Shown here: positions 1 to 7,532 of the stretch, in pieces
Position numbering within the stretch: the stretch's first letter is position 1
How the letters are laid out: every line of letters starts with the position of its first letter
NCBI GenBank assembly: GCA_903960515.1
Contig: CAJCBL010000111.1
Span: forward strand, 1 to 64,000
Length of the DNA stretch: 64,000 bases
Origin: an uncultured Verrucomicrobiota bacterium
GTDB lineage: Bacteria > Verrucomicrobiota > Verrucomicrobiia > Opitutales > Opitutaceae
Direction of reading: 5' to 3'
Notes under the pieces: generated by a model
The model's database searches: none
Seen by the model: only the letters and a program-made list of their open reading frames with translations
What the model was told of the DNA's origin: nothing
Position numbers and translations under genes: made by a program

Positions 1-611
1 CAGCCTCGACTCATCTTTTCGAAATTGCGGGCCTTCTGCTCCGCCGTGTCGGTCGCGAGCCAGTCAAGGTAGGCATGATAGCGTGTCCTCCCCGCCGGTG
101 AGTCGTCCAAGCCCCCGGCATCGTCCAACGCAGTCTCGAAAGAGAGGGCTGGCGGGCGTTTGAGCGGTTGGTTGATCCAATGAAAGCTGCTCCAGCGAAA
201 CTCCTCGAGCTGGGCCGGCGAAACGATCTTGGCGCGAACGGGATTGAGATGGATATAGTGGCACACTGAGCCAAGCGCGTGGGCGTCTTCGAGGACGATG
301 GCCTGATAGCGGCCTTGGAAAACATGACCGAGTTCTTTGCGGAAGCGGTTAAAGCGATTGGCGAAGGTGGCCTGTAGCCATTTCATCCCGGCAACCAAGT
401 CGCCGTTGGGAGTCTCCAGCGCCACGTGATAGTGATTGCGCATGATCACGTAGGCATGGACGCGCCAACCGGCCTTCGCACAGGCCTCCCAGAGGCATTC
501 TTCGAACGCTTCGCGCGCGCCGTCGGAGGCGAAAATATCGGCGCGGTAGTTGCCTCGGTTGATCACATGGTAAAGGGCACCCTCGTATTCAATGCGCAGC
601 TTGCGGGCCAT
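1..611 (-). CDS. RAYT / REP-associated tyrosine transposase (Y1_Tnp), 3' end cut by window edge
   Basis: The frame is open from an ATG at 611 to the left edge of the window. It begins MARKLRIEYEGALYHVINRG, the typical start of REP-associated (IS200-like, Y1) transposases. The HUH-type metal-binding motif reads MRNHYHVALETP, and later come the family motifs GHVFQGRYQAIVLED and YIHLNPVRAKIV. This family is thought to act on REP palindromes by single-strand cleavage through a tyrosine. REP-like palindromes do occur in this window (for example 44491-44514). Directly upstream (622-852) is a tandem array of the motif usually found next to such genes. About 203 residues are visible; the C-terminus is missing only because of the edge. 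Confidence 0.9.
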   Translation of the reverse strand, partial: MARKLRIEYEGALYHVINRGNYRADIFASDGAREAFEECLWEACAKAGWRVHAYVIMRNHYHVALETPNGDLVAGMKWLQATFANRFNRFRKELGHVFQGRYQAIVLEDAHALGSVCHYIHLNPVRAKIVSPAQLEEFRWSSFHWINQPLKRPPALSFETALDDAGGLDDSPAGRTRYHAYLDWLATDTAEQKARNFEKMSRG

Positions 612-621
612 GGGTCAGGCA

Positions 622-852
622 TACTGCCGACAAGCGGCCAGACCACAACCACAGAAATTAGGGTTTGACCCCTTATCTGGGCCTACTGCCGACAAGCGGC
701 CAGACCACAACCACAGAAATTAGGGTTTGACCCCTTATCTGGGCCACAGAAATTAGGGTTTGACCCCTTATCTGGGCCACAGAAATTAGGGTTTGACCCC
801 TTATCTGGGCCTCATGTTTTGGTAGCTGGCGCGATGACCCCTTATCTGGGCC
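622..852. repeat. Tandem repeat array upstream of the RAYT gene (two 62-bp units, two 33-bp units, one partial)
   Basis: Two identical 62-bp units (622-683, 684-745) are followed by two 33-bp units (746-778, 779-811). The 33-bp units equal the right half of the 62-bp unit. A partial copy ends at 852. The shared core contains ATTAGGGTTTGACCCCTT followed by ATCTGGGCC. The copies abut directly with no unique spacers, so this is not a CRISPR. The array separates the RAYT start at 611 from the immunity-like gene ending at 855. Confidence 0.9.
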
Positions 853-854
853 GG

Positions 855-1526
855 CTAGCACCTTTGGCCGGCCTGGCTGAGGAAGCGATCTCTAGTCGCA
901 ATTATCTTCATGTCGATTGCGGCTTTATCGCGGAGCATGATCATCCTAGGAAAACTCCACACCTCAAAATTTCCGAGAAGCGCTACACCATCCATGCGCG
1001 TCGCAATCTCCATTGAGAGGTTCATTCCTATAGTCACAGGATTATACCCTCCTTGAATCATTCCACCTGGACCTCGTAAGACACAGAAGCCAAAATTCAT
1101 TGAATTCTTCGGCTTGGTTACCCACCACCACCCGAGCTGCGGGAGATTCTTCTCTAGACATTGGGCAACATACATAGCTGCGCTTACACAAAGGGAAACC
1201 CCCTCTCTATTTACCTTCTTGCGGCCGTGTGTGTCTACTTCAAGACCAACCATGTCCCTCATTTGGTCTCGATAGTCTTGTTCCTCTGCCAAGGTCCACG
1301 GAACCAATTTAAGCTGCGACTTCAACCAATGCTCAAGAGCTACGAGCGACTCTCCAGTGTGATCGGGCACAAATTTCGGAGAAATTTCAGCAGAAGCAGC
1401 GCGCGTCGAAAGCTCACGCACCATTTCGTTAGCGCGAACAAGATAACGCTCGATGACAGTACTTCGCAGTTTCTCCGAGTTGCGCCCAGGGATCTGGTGA
1501 AAGTCAGTGATATTCAACATAAACAT
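855..1526 (-). CDS. Hypothetical protein, candidate immunity protein of a polymorphic toxin
   Basis: This 223-residue cytoplasmic-looking protein has no signal peptide or membrane segment. I do not recognise a named family with confidence. Visible features are the stretches WTLAEEQDYRDQM, SAAMYVAQCLEKNLP and LGWWWVTKPKNSMNFG. It starts only 3 bp after the stop of the toxin-tip-like frame at 1530-1757, and the order (toxin end, then a separate gene) is that of polymorphic toxin/immunity pairs. The DNA is visibly richer in A/T than the flanking genes, which fits acquisition by transfer. The immunity role is inferred from position and from a general resemblance to proteins found next to Rhs-type toxin ends. 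Confidence 0.55.
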   Translation of the reverse strand: MFMLNITDFHQIPGRNSEKLRSTVIERYLVRANEMVRELSTRAASAEISPKFVPDHTGESLVALEHWLKSQLKLVPWTLAEEQDYRDQMRDMVGLEVDTHGRKKVNREGVSLCVSAAMYVAQCLEKNLPQLGWWWVTKPKNSMNFGFCVLRGPGGMIQGGYNPVTIGMNLSMEIATRMDGVALLGNFEVWSFPRMIMLRDKAAIDMKIIATRDRFLSQAGQRC

Positions 1527-1529
1527 CAG

Positions 1530-1757
1530 TTACCTTACAATTATGTTAATTCCCCGAGCCGTCAAGTACTGCCGTAATGGCTGACTTGGTCCCATTAACC
1601 CAGTTTGAGGGCTTGTGGTGAAATACCATGTCATACTACTAACCTCATTATTTAGAATAAGCGCATGATCAATATCGGCTTGCCGTGCTATCCGCGAACT
1701 GAGCACCGTATACCCAGACTTAATCTCATAGCCATCCAGGAGGGCAAAAGGGGTCAA
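1530..1757 (-). pseudogene. Orphan C-terminal tip of a polymorphic (Rhs/CDI-type) toxin
   Basis: This 75-residue frame contains DGYEIKSGYTVLSSRIARQA, then TWYFTTSPQTGL and GPSQPLRQYLTARGINIIV up to the stop. The pattern of an E-x-K, then a W-x-F-x-x-SP-x-TG, then GPS-x-PLR and a C-terminal GI-x-I-x-V is familiar from nuclease-like C-termini of Rhs and contact-dependent toxins. There is no proper start: the first usable codon is a TTG lying inside the repeat motif at 1748-1770, and an in-frame TAG lies just before it. The repeat therefore cuts the toxin off from any delivery domains. It may be a silent fragment or a reservoir cassette. Family assignment is inference. Confidence 0.5.
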
Positions 1758-1830
1758 ACCCTAATGTCTGCGATTTTGGCTTAGTCCGAAAAGGGTCAAA
1801 CCAGAATGTCTGATATTTTGGCCCGAGGCA
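1748..1830. repeat. Two RAYT-type motif copies, inverted relative to the array at 622-852
   Basis: The plus strand reads AGGGGTCAAACCCTAATGTC near 1750 and a second, diverged copy AAAGGGTCAAACCAGAATGT near 1789. Its reverse complement shares ATTAGGGTTTGACCCCTT with the array at 622-852. The toxin-tip/immunity pair (855-1757) is therefore bracketed by inverted copies of the same motif. Confidence 0.8.
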
Positions 1831-1917
1831 GGGCCGCGCCCAAACCCGGGCTCGCTCGGCATTCGGCGCATTAGCGGCTAACATCATCGGTCGTGCCCAT
1901 GTGCGGCCTTCGTCCCA

Positions 1918-1964
1918 ACAATATATAGGGCCGCCTCGTACTCGATGCGTAGCGTGTGCGCCAT
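1918..1964 (-). pseudogene. 5' fragment of a second RAYT transposase
   Basis: From the ATG at 1964 the minus strand reads MAHTLRIEYEAALYIV, matching the N-terminus of the RAYT gene at 1-611 (MARKLRIEYEGALYHV). The similarity then stops abruptly. Only about 16 codons survive, so this is a remnant. It lies between the inverted motif copies and the glutamate dehydrogenase remnant. Confidence 0.7.
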
Positions 1965-2003
1965 GCCGGCATAGCGCACACGGAGAAACGCCGGGACTCA
2001 ACC

Positions 2004-2261
2004 ACAATCGAGGTGATCCCCGACGTGCTGTGCAACTCGGGCGGGGTGATAGTCTCCTACTTCGAATGGATCCAGAACCGGCAGAGCTACTATTGGTCGA
2101 GGGAGGAGGTCCTGGAAAAGCTCCACCGCCAGCTCGACCAGGCCCGCGATGCGGTGGAGCGCCAACGCAGCAAGATGAAGTTCAGCCGGCGCCTCGCCGC
2201 CCTCACCCTAGGCATACAGCGTGTGGCCGGCGCCAAGCTCGCCCGAGGTCTCTTCCCCTGA
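2004..2261 (+). pseudogene. 3' remnant of a glutamate (Glu/Leu/Phe/Val) dehydrogenase gene
   Basis: The frame reads VIPDVLCNSGGVIVSYFEW then IQNRQSYYWSREEV and ends after about 85 family-like residues. This is the conserved C-terminal segment of NAD(P)-dependent glutamate dehydrogenases (consensus VPDILANAGGVxVSYFEWxQN). The catalytic and most of the nucleotide-binding parts are absent. Immediately 5' lie the RAYT fragment and repeat motifs, so the gene appears to have been cut by rearrangement there. The natural stop is kept (TGA at 2259-2261). It is not expected to make an active enzyme. Confidence 0.8.
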
Positions 2262-2385
2262 GCCGTGGCGCCTGGGCCCGGATGTAGGGTCGGCAATTGC
2301 GGCCGTACCGCTTCGATCGCGGGCGGTGCCCCGCCACCTGAGCGCATTCGAGTGCCCTTCCGTCCACACGACCGCCTTGCCTGCC

Positions 2386-3858
2386 CTACAGCAGCACAAG
2401 AGCCGCGCCAACGATCACCGTCGGCACCAGAGCGCCCAGCAGCAGCCCCAGCGGTGAAATACCCTCGGGGAAAAAGCGTGCGAGTATGGTTTGTCCTGCA
2501 GGATTGGGGGCATTGGCGATCACGGTGAGCCCGCCCCCCGTAACCGCGCCGGCCACCACGGCATGCTTGAGGGCGTCGGAAAACCCGGGCACCAGCGTAG
2601 CCAGATAGGTGATCGCCGCATTGTCGTTGAAGGCGGTGAGCACCGTGGCCCCGAGGAACAGCGGCAGCTCGCCCAGGCGGGAGAGGATCGGCTCGATCCA
2701 CCACCCCTGCACCCCTCCGTGGTTGACCAGACCGGCGAGGAAGAACCCCACCAGCAGGGCGGGCTTGAGCTCGGTCCGGGACTGGTGGTGCGCCGTGGCC
2801 TGCGCAAAGGCCAGATAGAAGAGGAGCCCACCGATGAAGAGCGCCGGGTAGTGGGCCATCCACACCGTGAAGCCGAGGAAGGCCAGGTGCACCGCAGTGA
2901 TCCAGGCCGGAGGCGAGGGCCGCTCAACCACAGCCACCGGCAACGCCCTCAGCGCCAGCAACTCGCGTCGGAACGCTGCGAAATAGAGCGCGTTGGCCAC
3001 GAGGATACCCAGCACCGCCTTCCAGCCGAAATGGGTGAACATGTGGGCGAGGTCCCACTTCCACGGCGCGGCGACCATGAGCACAGGCGGGGCCGCGAAA
3101 TGCGTGAGCGTGCCGCCCACCGAGACGTTCACGAACAGCAACCCCAGAGTGGCATAACACAGCCGCGCGCCCGGCCGGCAGGAGTAGAACTGCTTGGCGA
3201 GCAGCAGCGCCGAGATCGTCATCGCCGCAGGCTCGGTGATGAACGACCCCAGCACCGGCCCGAGGGTGAGGATAGCCAGCCACCAGGCCGCAGGCGTGGC
3301 GCCCCCCAGCCCGGCGGCGGCGTGCAGGCAGCGCTCGGCCAACACCAGCACCGGCCGGGTGGAGGCGAGCGTCATGATCACCACCACGAACAGCGGCTCG
3401 GTATAGTTCACCGTGGTGCCCACATAGTGGATTGCCGTGTCCAGTCCCTTGAACCAGACAATGGCTGCGGCCAGCGCGAGCACCCACAGGCCGAAAATCG
3501 CCTCCACCTCGCCCAGGAAATGCAGCACCTGCCCGGCGAAGCTCACCTCCTCGGGCTGGCCCTCGGCCCGGCTCTCTCCAGCCTCGGCAGGGGCTTCGGC
3601 CATGCGCCCGGGCCGGGCCCGATGGCGCTCCTCGACCACATGCGCCCAATGCCGGAAGCGACCGGCGAAGAAGGTGTGGACCACTGCGGCCAAGAAGATG
3701 AGGGAAGCGACAAGGTTGAACGGCTCGGCACCCACTCGCCCGGCGAGGACAGTCCACAGCTTGGCGACGCCGGCGTCGCCATAGGCCTCCAGCGGCGTGG
3801 GGAACGCGGGTGCCCCGCCACCGGCCGCACCGGCGCAGGCCACGCCACAAGCAGCCAT
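2386..3858 (-). CDS. Putative Na+/H+ antiporter (Na_H_antiport_3-type membrane protein)
   Basis: This is a polytopic membrane protein of about 490 residues from the ATG at 3858. Upstream in-frame codons (to 4068) are compositionally poor and give no signal-like N-terminus, so I prefer the start before MAACGVACAG. Family-like segments include ITEPAAMTISALLLAKQF, NVSVGGTLTHFAAPPVLMVA, TAFNDNAAITYLATLVPGF and GGLTVIANAPNPAGQTIL. These intramembrane N/D-rich motifs resemble the ion-transporter superfamily fold. The predicted role is sodium/proton exchange at the inner membrane. Substrate and direction cannot be read from the sequence. It stands alone on its strand. Confidence 0.75.
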   Translation of the reverse strand: MAACGVACAGAAGGGAPAFPTPLEAYGDAGVAKLWTVLAGRVGAEPFNLVASLIFLAAVVHTFFAGRFRHWAHVVEERHRARPGRMAEAPAEAGESRAEGQPEEVSFAGQVLHFLGEVEAIFGLWVLALAAAIVWFKGLDTAIHYVGTTVNYTEPLFVVVIMTLASTRPVLVLAERCLHAAAGLGGATPAAWWLAILTLGPVLGSFITEPAAMTISALLLAKQFYSCRPGARLCYATLGLLFVNVSVGGTLTHFAAPPVLMVAAPWKWDLAHMFTHFGWKAVLGILVANALYFAAFRRELLALRALPVAVVERPSPPAWITAVHLAFLGFTVWMAHYPALFIGGLLFYLAFAQATAHHQSRTELKPALLVGFFLAGLVNHGGVQGWWIEPILSRLGELPLFLGATVLTAFNDNAAITYLATLVPGFSDALKHAVVAGAVTGGGLTVIANAPNPAGQTILARFFPEGISPLGLLLGALVPTVIVGAALVLL

Positions 3859-4210
3859 CAACGCCAATCCGGCGCCCCTCAGCGGTGACCAGGCAAGCGA
3901 GAAGGCGGGCCACCCCCGCTCGCCGGCGCGCCGGGAGCTGCGGGTGGGGCGCACAGGCGCGCGGTATTCACCCGTACGGACTCCGTAGGCGCAGGGTTGC
4001 CCACGGCCTGCGCAGGGAATCGCATCCTGGCGCGGCGCTGATGAGTGGTTACAGCACGGTGGGCGCATCGCGGCGAGGGAAGAGCAACACCAGAAATTGG
4101 CAACGCCCCGGGGAAGGTTTCCGGCATTCCGGCAGACCTCGGCGCATCAGCGGTGGGCCGGCCCGCCCGCCAGCGGGTTTGGCATTCCGGCCGCGCCCCA
4201 AGGCGTCCGC

Positions 4211-4621
4211 TCACTCACCCAGCTCCAGGATACGCGTGAACTCCCCAAATGTGAGCCGCGCCACGGAGAGCCTGCTTTGGCGCAGCAGGGCGATCTCCGC
4301 CAACGCGGGCTCGGCCTTGATGGTGGCCAGCGCCACCGGCCGGGCCAGCGGGCGCACCACAGAGAGCCCCACGGCTGACCAGTCGCCCTCTGCAGCCGTC
4401 GGGTCCGGGCACGCCTCCCGGCTCACACAGGCCACGCCCAGCACGGCCTTTGTGGTTACACTGGCGTAGAAGAGCACCGCATCGCCCACCCGCATGGCGC
4501 GGAGGTGGTTTCGTGCCTGGAAATTGCGCACACCCGTCCACTCGGTGTCTCCTTCGCGGACAAAATCGGCCCATGAGTAGGCCTCGGGTTCCGCCTTCAC
4601 GAGCCAGTGCTGTATCGACAT
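4211..4621 (-). CDS. EVE domain-containing protein
   Basis: This 136-residue protein begins MSIQHWLVKAEPEAYSWADF and continues TEWTGVRNFQARNHL and VGDAVLFYASVTTKAVLG, the classic pattern of the EVE domain (PUA/YTH-like fold). The family binds modified bases in nucleic acids and occurs as small stand-alone bacterial proteins. The start at 4621 is chosen because the family begins at this W-L-x-K-x-EP motif. It is divergent to the aminotransferase at 4758. Confidence 0.85.
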   Translation of the reverse strand: MSIQHWLVKAEPEAYSWADFVREGDTEWTGVRNFQARNHLRAMRVGDAVLFYASVTTKAVLGVACVSREACPDPTAAEGDWSAVGLSVVRPLARPVALATIKAEPALAEIALLRQSRLSVARLTFGEFTRILELGE

Positions 4622-4757
4622 GCCGCGCAGCCTGCACCCGCCGGGCGCAGGGGCAAGCGGGCTTGACCAAGGTGAGCCCAGTCCACCGCGTCCCCGCGCT
4701 CGGAAATCCTTTCCCGTTGCCAGCGCGCGCCCCCCATCCCTTCCTTGCCCGCTCGCC

Positions 4758-5954
4758 ATGGCATTTCCCTTCTTCTCCCGCCCCCGCAATGCGATCGCCG
4801 CACGCTGCGCCGACGACCTCGCAACCAAGGCGAGACTACGCTACGCACCGTATTACCACGCCATGGAGGCCCAGCAGGGCACCCACATCCGCCTCGACGG
4901 CCGCGACATGGTCATGCTCTCCAGCAACGACTACCTCGGCCTCTCCTTCCATCCCAAGGTCATCGAGGCCGGCCAACGCGCGATGGCCCGCTGGGGAGCC
5001 AGCCCCACCGGGGCCCGAGTTTCCAACGGATCGCGCGCCTACCACCATTCCCTGGAGGAGAAACTCGCCGCCTTCCTGGGCCAGGAGGCCTGCCATGTGC
5101 ATGCCGCCGGCTACCTCTCCTGCATGTCGGGCATCGCCGCCTTCGCCTCCAAGGGCGACGTGGTGCTCGCCGACAAGAACATCCACTCCTGCCTCTGGGA
5201 CGGTATCCGCCTCTCCAACGCCACTGTGGAGCGCTTCGCCCACAACAATGCCGACGAACTGCGCGCCGCCGCCGCCACCATCCCCAAGGATGTAGCCCGC
5301 CTGCTCGTCTTCGAAGGCGTCTACTCGATGGAGGGCCATATCGCCGCGCTGCCCGCGCTACTGACCGCCGCCGAGGAGTTCGACTGTTTCACCGTTCTCG
5401 ACGACGCCCACGGCTTCGGCGTGCTCGGCCGCGAGGGCCGCGGCACCGCCGACCACTTCGGGCTCACCGAGAAGGTCGACATCATCGTGGGCAGCCTCTC
5501 CAAGTCGCTCGGCAGCACCGGAGGTTTCATCGCCGGCAAGCGCAGTTCCATCGAGTATCTGCGCACCAACTCCAAGCACACCATCTTCAGCGCGGCCCTC
5601 GCCCCAGCGCAGGCCGCCGCCGCCGAGGCCTCCCTTGAGATCATGCAGACGGAGCCCCAGCACCGCGAGCGCCTCTGGGCCAACACCCGCCGCTACACCG
5701 CCTTTCTCCAGTCCCTGAAACTGGACACCTGGGGCAGCGAGACGCCCGCCGTGCCGGTGGTCGTAGGCTCCAAGGAGCGCGCGTACCGCCTCTGGCAGCT
5801 CCTGCTGGAGAAGGGCGTATTTACCGTCATGTCGATCACGCCCGCCGTGCCTCCCGGCAAGGATCTGGTGCGCACAGCCATCTCCGCGCTGCACTCCGAC
5901 GAGGATCTCACCCGCATCGAGGAAGCCTTCGCCTACGCCGTAAAACGGCTGTGA
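4758..5954 (+). CDS. Alpha-oxoamine synthase (serine palmitoyltransferase / AONS-like), PLP-dependent
   Basis: This 398-residue fold-type I PLP enzyme shows SSNDYLGLSFHP near the N-terminus, DDAHGFGVLGREGRG (PLP-stacking and aspartate region) and the lysine motif SLSKSLGSTGGFIAG. The family condenses an amino acid with an acyl-CoA or acyl-ACP to give an aminoketone. The S-L-S-K-S-L-G-S form is closer to serine palmitoyltransferase and related lipid enzymes than to typical BioF (inference). The ATG at 4758 is chosen because upstream codons lack family similarity. It lies beside a glycolipid-type operon (6.5-13.4 kb) with ACP, ketosynthase and reductase, which supports a role in a sphingolipid-like or other aminolipid pathway. 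A biotin or threonine-degradation role is the alternative. Confidence 0.8.
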   Translation: MAFPFFSRPRNAIAARCADDLATKARLRYAPYYHAMEAQQGTHIRLDGRDMVMLSSNDYLGLSFHPKVIEAGQRAMARWGASPTGARVSNGSRAYHHSLEEKLAAFLGQEACHVHAAGYLSCMSGIAAFASKGDVVLADKNIHSCLWDGIRLSNATVERFAHNNADELRAAAATIPKDVARLLVFEGVYSMEGHIAALPALLTAAEEFDCFTVLDDAHGFGVLGREGRGTADHFGLTEKVDIIVGSLSKSLGSTGGFIAGKRSSIEYLRTNSKHTIFSAALAPAQAAAAEASLEIMQTEPQHRERLWANTRRYTAFLQSLKLDTWGSETPAVPVVVGSKERAYRLWQLLLEKGVFTVMSITPAVPPGKDLVRTAISALHSDEDLTRIEEAFAYAVKRL

Positions 5955-6001
5955 GGCCGCTCAGGGCAGGCGCTCCTCACCCGCACTATCGCCGCCCCGC
6001 C

Positions 6002-6448
6002 ATGCCCACCACCCGCACCGCCCTGCCCTCCGATGCGGCTGCGATCACCGAGCTTACCGTACAACTCGGTTACCCCGGCGACATTGCTGCCACCCGCCAC
6101 CGGCTGGAACGCCTGCTGGCCCGCGACGACCAACTGGTCCTCGTCGCCAGTGCAGGCGGCAAGATCTCTGGCTGGTTGCAGGCTCACGCCTACGATGTGT
6201 TGGAATCCGGATTCATCGTGGAAATCGTAGGCCTTGTGGTGGCCACGGATTGCAGGCGCAGCGGCGCCGGGCGCGCCCTCGTGCAGCAGGCGCAGCTTTG
6301 GGCGAGCACCAGGCACGCCCAAACCCTTGTGGTGCGCAGCAACATTCTGAGGACGGAGAGCCATCGTTTCTATCCCGCCCTCGGGTTCACCGTTTCCAAA
6401 ACCCAAACAGTCTACGAGAAGCCTGTGCAGCACCCGAGCCCGGCGTAG
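6002..6448 (+). CDS. GNAT family N-acetyltransferase
   Basis: This 148-residue protein has the GNAT order: an N-terminal strand/helix (RTALPSDAAAITELTVQLGY), the acetyl-CoA loop motif EIVGLVVATDCRRSGAGRAL (R/Q-x-x-G-x-G/A form), and the C-terminal LRTESHRFYPALGFTVSKTQ with the typical N/S-x-x-A-x-x-FY-x-x-x-GF pattern. It starts 47 bp after the alpha-oxoamine synthase on the same strand, so co-transcription is plausible. Substrate unknown. Confidence 0.8.
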   Translation: MPTTRTALPSDAAAITELTVQLGYPGDIAATRHRLERLLARDDQLVLVASAGGKISGWLQAHAYDVLESGFIVEIVGLVVATDCRRSGAGRALVQQAQLWASTRHAQTLVVRSNILRTESHRFYPALGFTVSKTQTVYEKPVQHPSPA

Positions 6449-6470
6449 CCGCCGGGCGACCCGCCGGGAG

Positions 6471-7532
6471 CTATTGCCGCAGGGCGGCGAATACGGCCGC
6501 GGCGGAATCATGCCAGGTGGGGAGCGGACGGTTGAGCGTCGCTCGAACCAACTCACCGATACGCCGTTCGTCGGTGAGCAACTCTCGCAGCCCCGCCGCC
6601 CAGGCTGCGGCGTCGCCGAGGGGCAGCACCAGGCAACCGCCGCCGCCGGCATGCTCCAAGAGTGCGGGAATGCCGCTGCACACGCAGGGCAGGCCGCTCC
6701 AGAGCGCCTCGATCACGGGCAGCCCGTTGCCCTCCGCCTGCGAGGGAAACACCGCCGCGCGGCACTGCACCGCGAGGGCGGCGACTGCGTCGTCATCGAG
6801 CGGACCGTGGTAGGTAAGCGCCGGGCACCTGGCAGCCAGGGCGCGCACGCGGCGCTCTACTGGGGCACCAAAATGCGGATTCACTCGGCCCACCAGATGC
6901 ACGGCGAAATCCAGCCCCTCGGCCCAGAGCCGCTCGGCCGCATCCAGGAGCAGGATCTGGTTTTTGCGCGGTTCCAGGATGCCTACCATGAGCAGGGCGG
7001 GCACACCGGCGGGCAGTTCGCGGTTGCGGGCGCGGGGGCGGCCGGAGCCGTCGGCCCCCAGGGGAAAGGTCAGCAACTGAGCGCGGCGGGGCATGTGCCC
7101 CCAAGCCCAGTACGACTCCAGCTCGTGGCGACTGGCCTCCGAGATCGCCAACACCCGCTCGAAGCCGGCGAGCAGCTTCATGTAGCCGGGATGCCGGGCC
7201 ACGCTGTGTGGCCAAGTCGTATGCGGACACTTAAGCGGGATGGCGTCGTAATAGACTGCGGCGGTGCGGCAGCCGGGTTGCGCGATCCAGGCGGAGAAGC
7301 CGGGGCGCTCCTCCTCGCTGAAGAGTTCGGGGGTGAACACCCAGTCGCCGGCAGCGGGGGCCACCGGGCTGGCGTCGGGCCGGCACCAGCCGCGGGCCTC
7401 ACGGTTCCACACTACGGTGACAATGCGGTCGCCCGCCAGCGGCGCCAGCTCGGCGCGCAGCCGTGCACTCACCCGCTGGATGCCGGAGTGGTGGCCGGAG
7501 CGGGCGGCCTTGGTGGTGTCGAAATAGATCAC
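6471..7532 (-). CDS. GT4-type glycosyltransferase (last gene of glycolipid-like operon)
   Basis: This 353-residue protein ends in a GT-B C-terminal domain: ALLMVGILEPRKNQILLLDA, then LTYHGPLDDDAVAALAVQC and the sugar-nucleotide motif PSQAEGNGLPVIEALWSGLP (E-x7-E form). The N-terminus YFDTTKAARSGHHSGIQRVS resembles GT4 enzymes of surface polysaccharide or glycolipid pathways. The start is a GTG at 7532 behind a GGAGGAG Shine-Dalgarno, and it overlaps the previous gene's stop by 4 nt (GTGA), which indicates translational coupling. It converges on the GNAT gene. Confidence 0.85.
   Translation of the reverse strand: MIYFDTTKAARSGHHSGIQRVSARLRAELAPLAGDRIVTVVWNREARGWCRPDASPVAPAAGDWVFTPELFSEEERPGFSAWIAQPGCRTAAVYYDAIPLKCPHTTWPHSVARHPGYMKLLAGFERVLAISEASRHELESYWAWGHMPRRAQLLTFPLGADGSGRPRARNRELPAGVPALLMVGILEPRKNQILLLDAAERLWAEGLDFAVHLVGRVNPHFGAPVERRVRALAARCPALTYHGPLDDDAVAALAVQCRAAVFPSQAEGNGLPVIEALWSGLPCVCSGIPALLEHAGGGGCLVLPLGDAAAWAAGLRELLTDERRIGELVRATLNRPLPTWHDSAAAVFAALRQ

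Noticed and set aside
622-811. CRISPR-like spaced repeats
   Set aside because: The 33-bp and 62-bp units abut with no unique spacers and no cas genes are present.
1726-2007. 93-codon minus-strand frame near the RAYT motif
   Set aside because: It only reads repeat motifs and an out-of-frame part of the RAYT scrap; no independent gene.
2090-2863. Long open frame on the minus strand
   Set aside because: Arg/Gly/Ala-rich shadow of the antiporter and gdh remnant in another frame; no domain.
2491-3888. 465-codon plus-strand frame opposite the antiporter
   Set aside because: Antisense shadow, rich in Arg/His/Gln/Pro; the minus strand has clear membrane-protein character.
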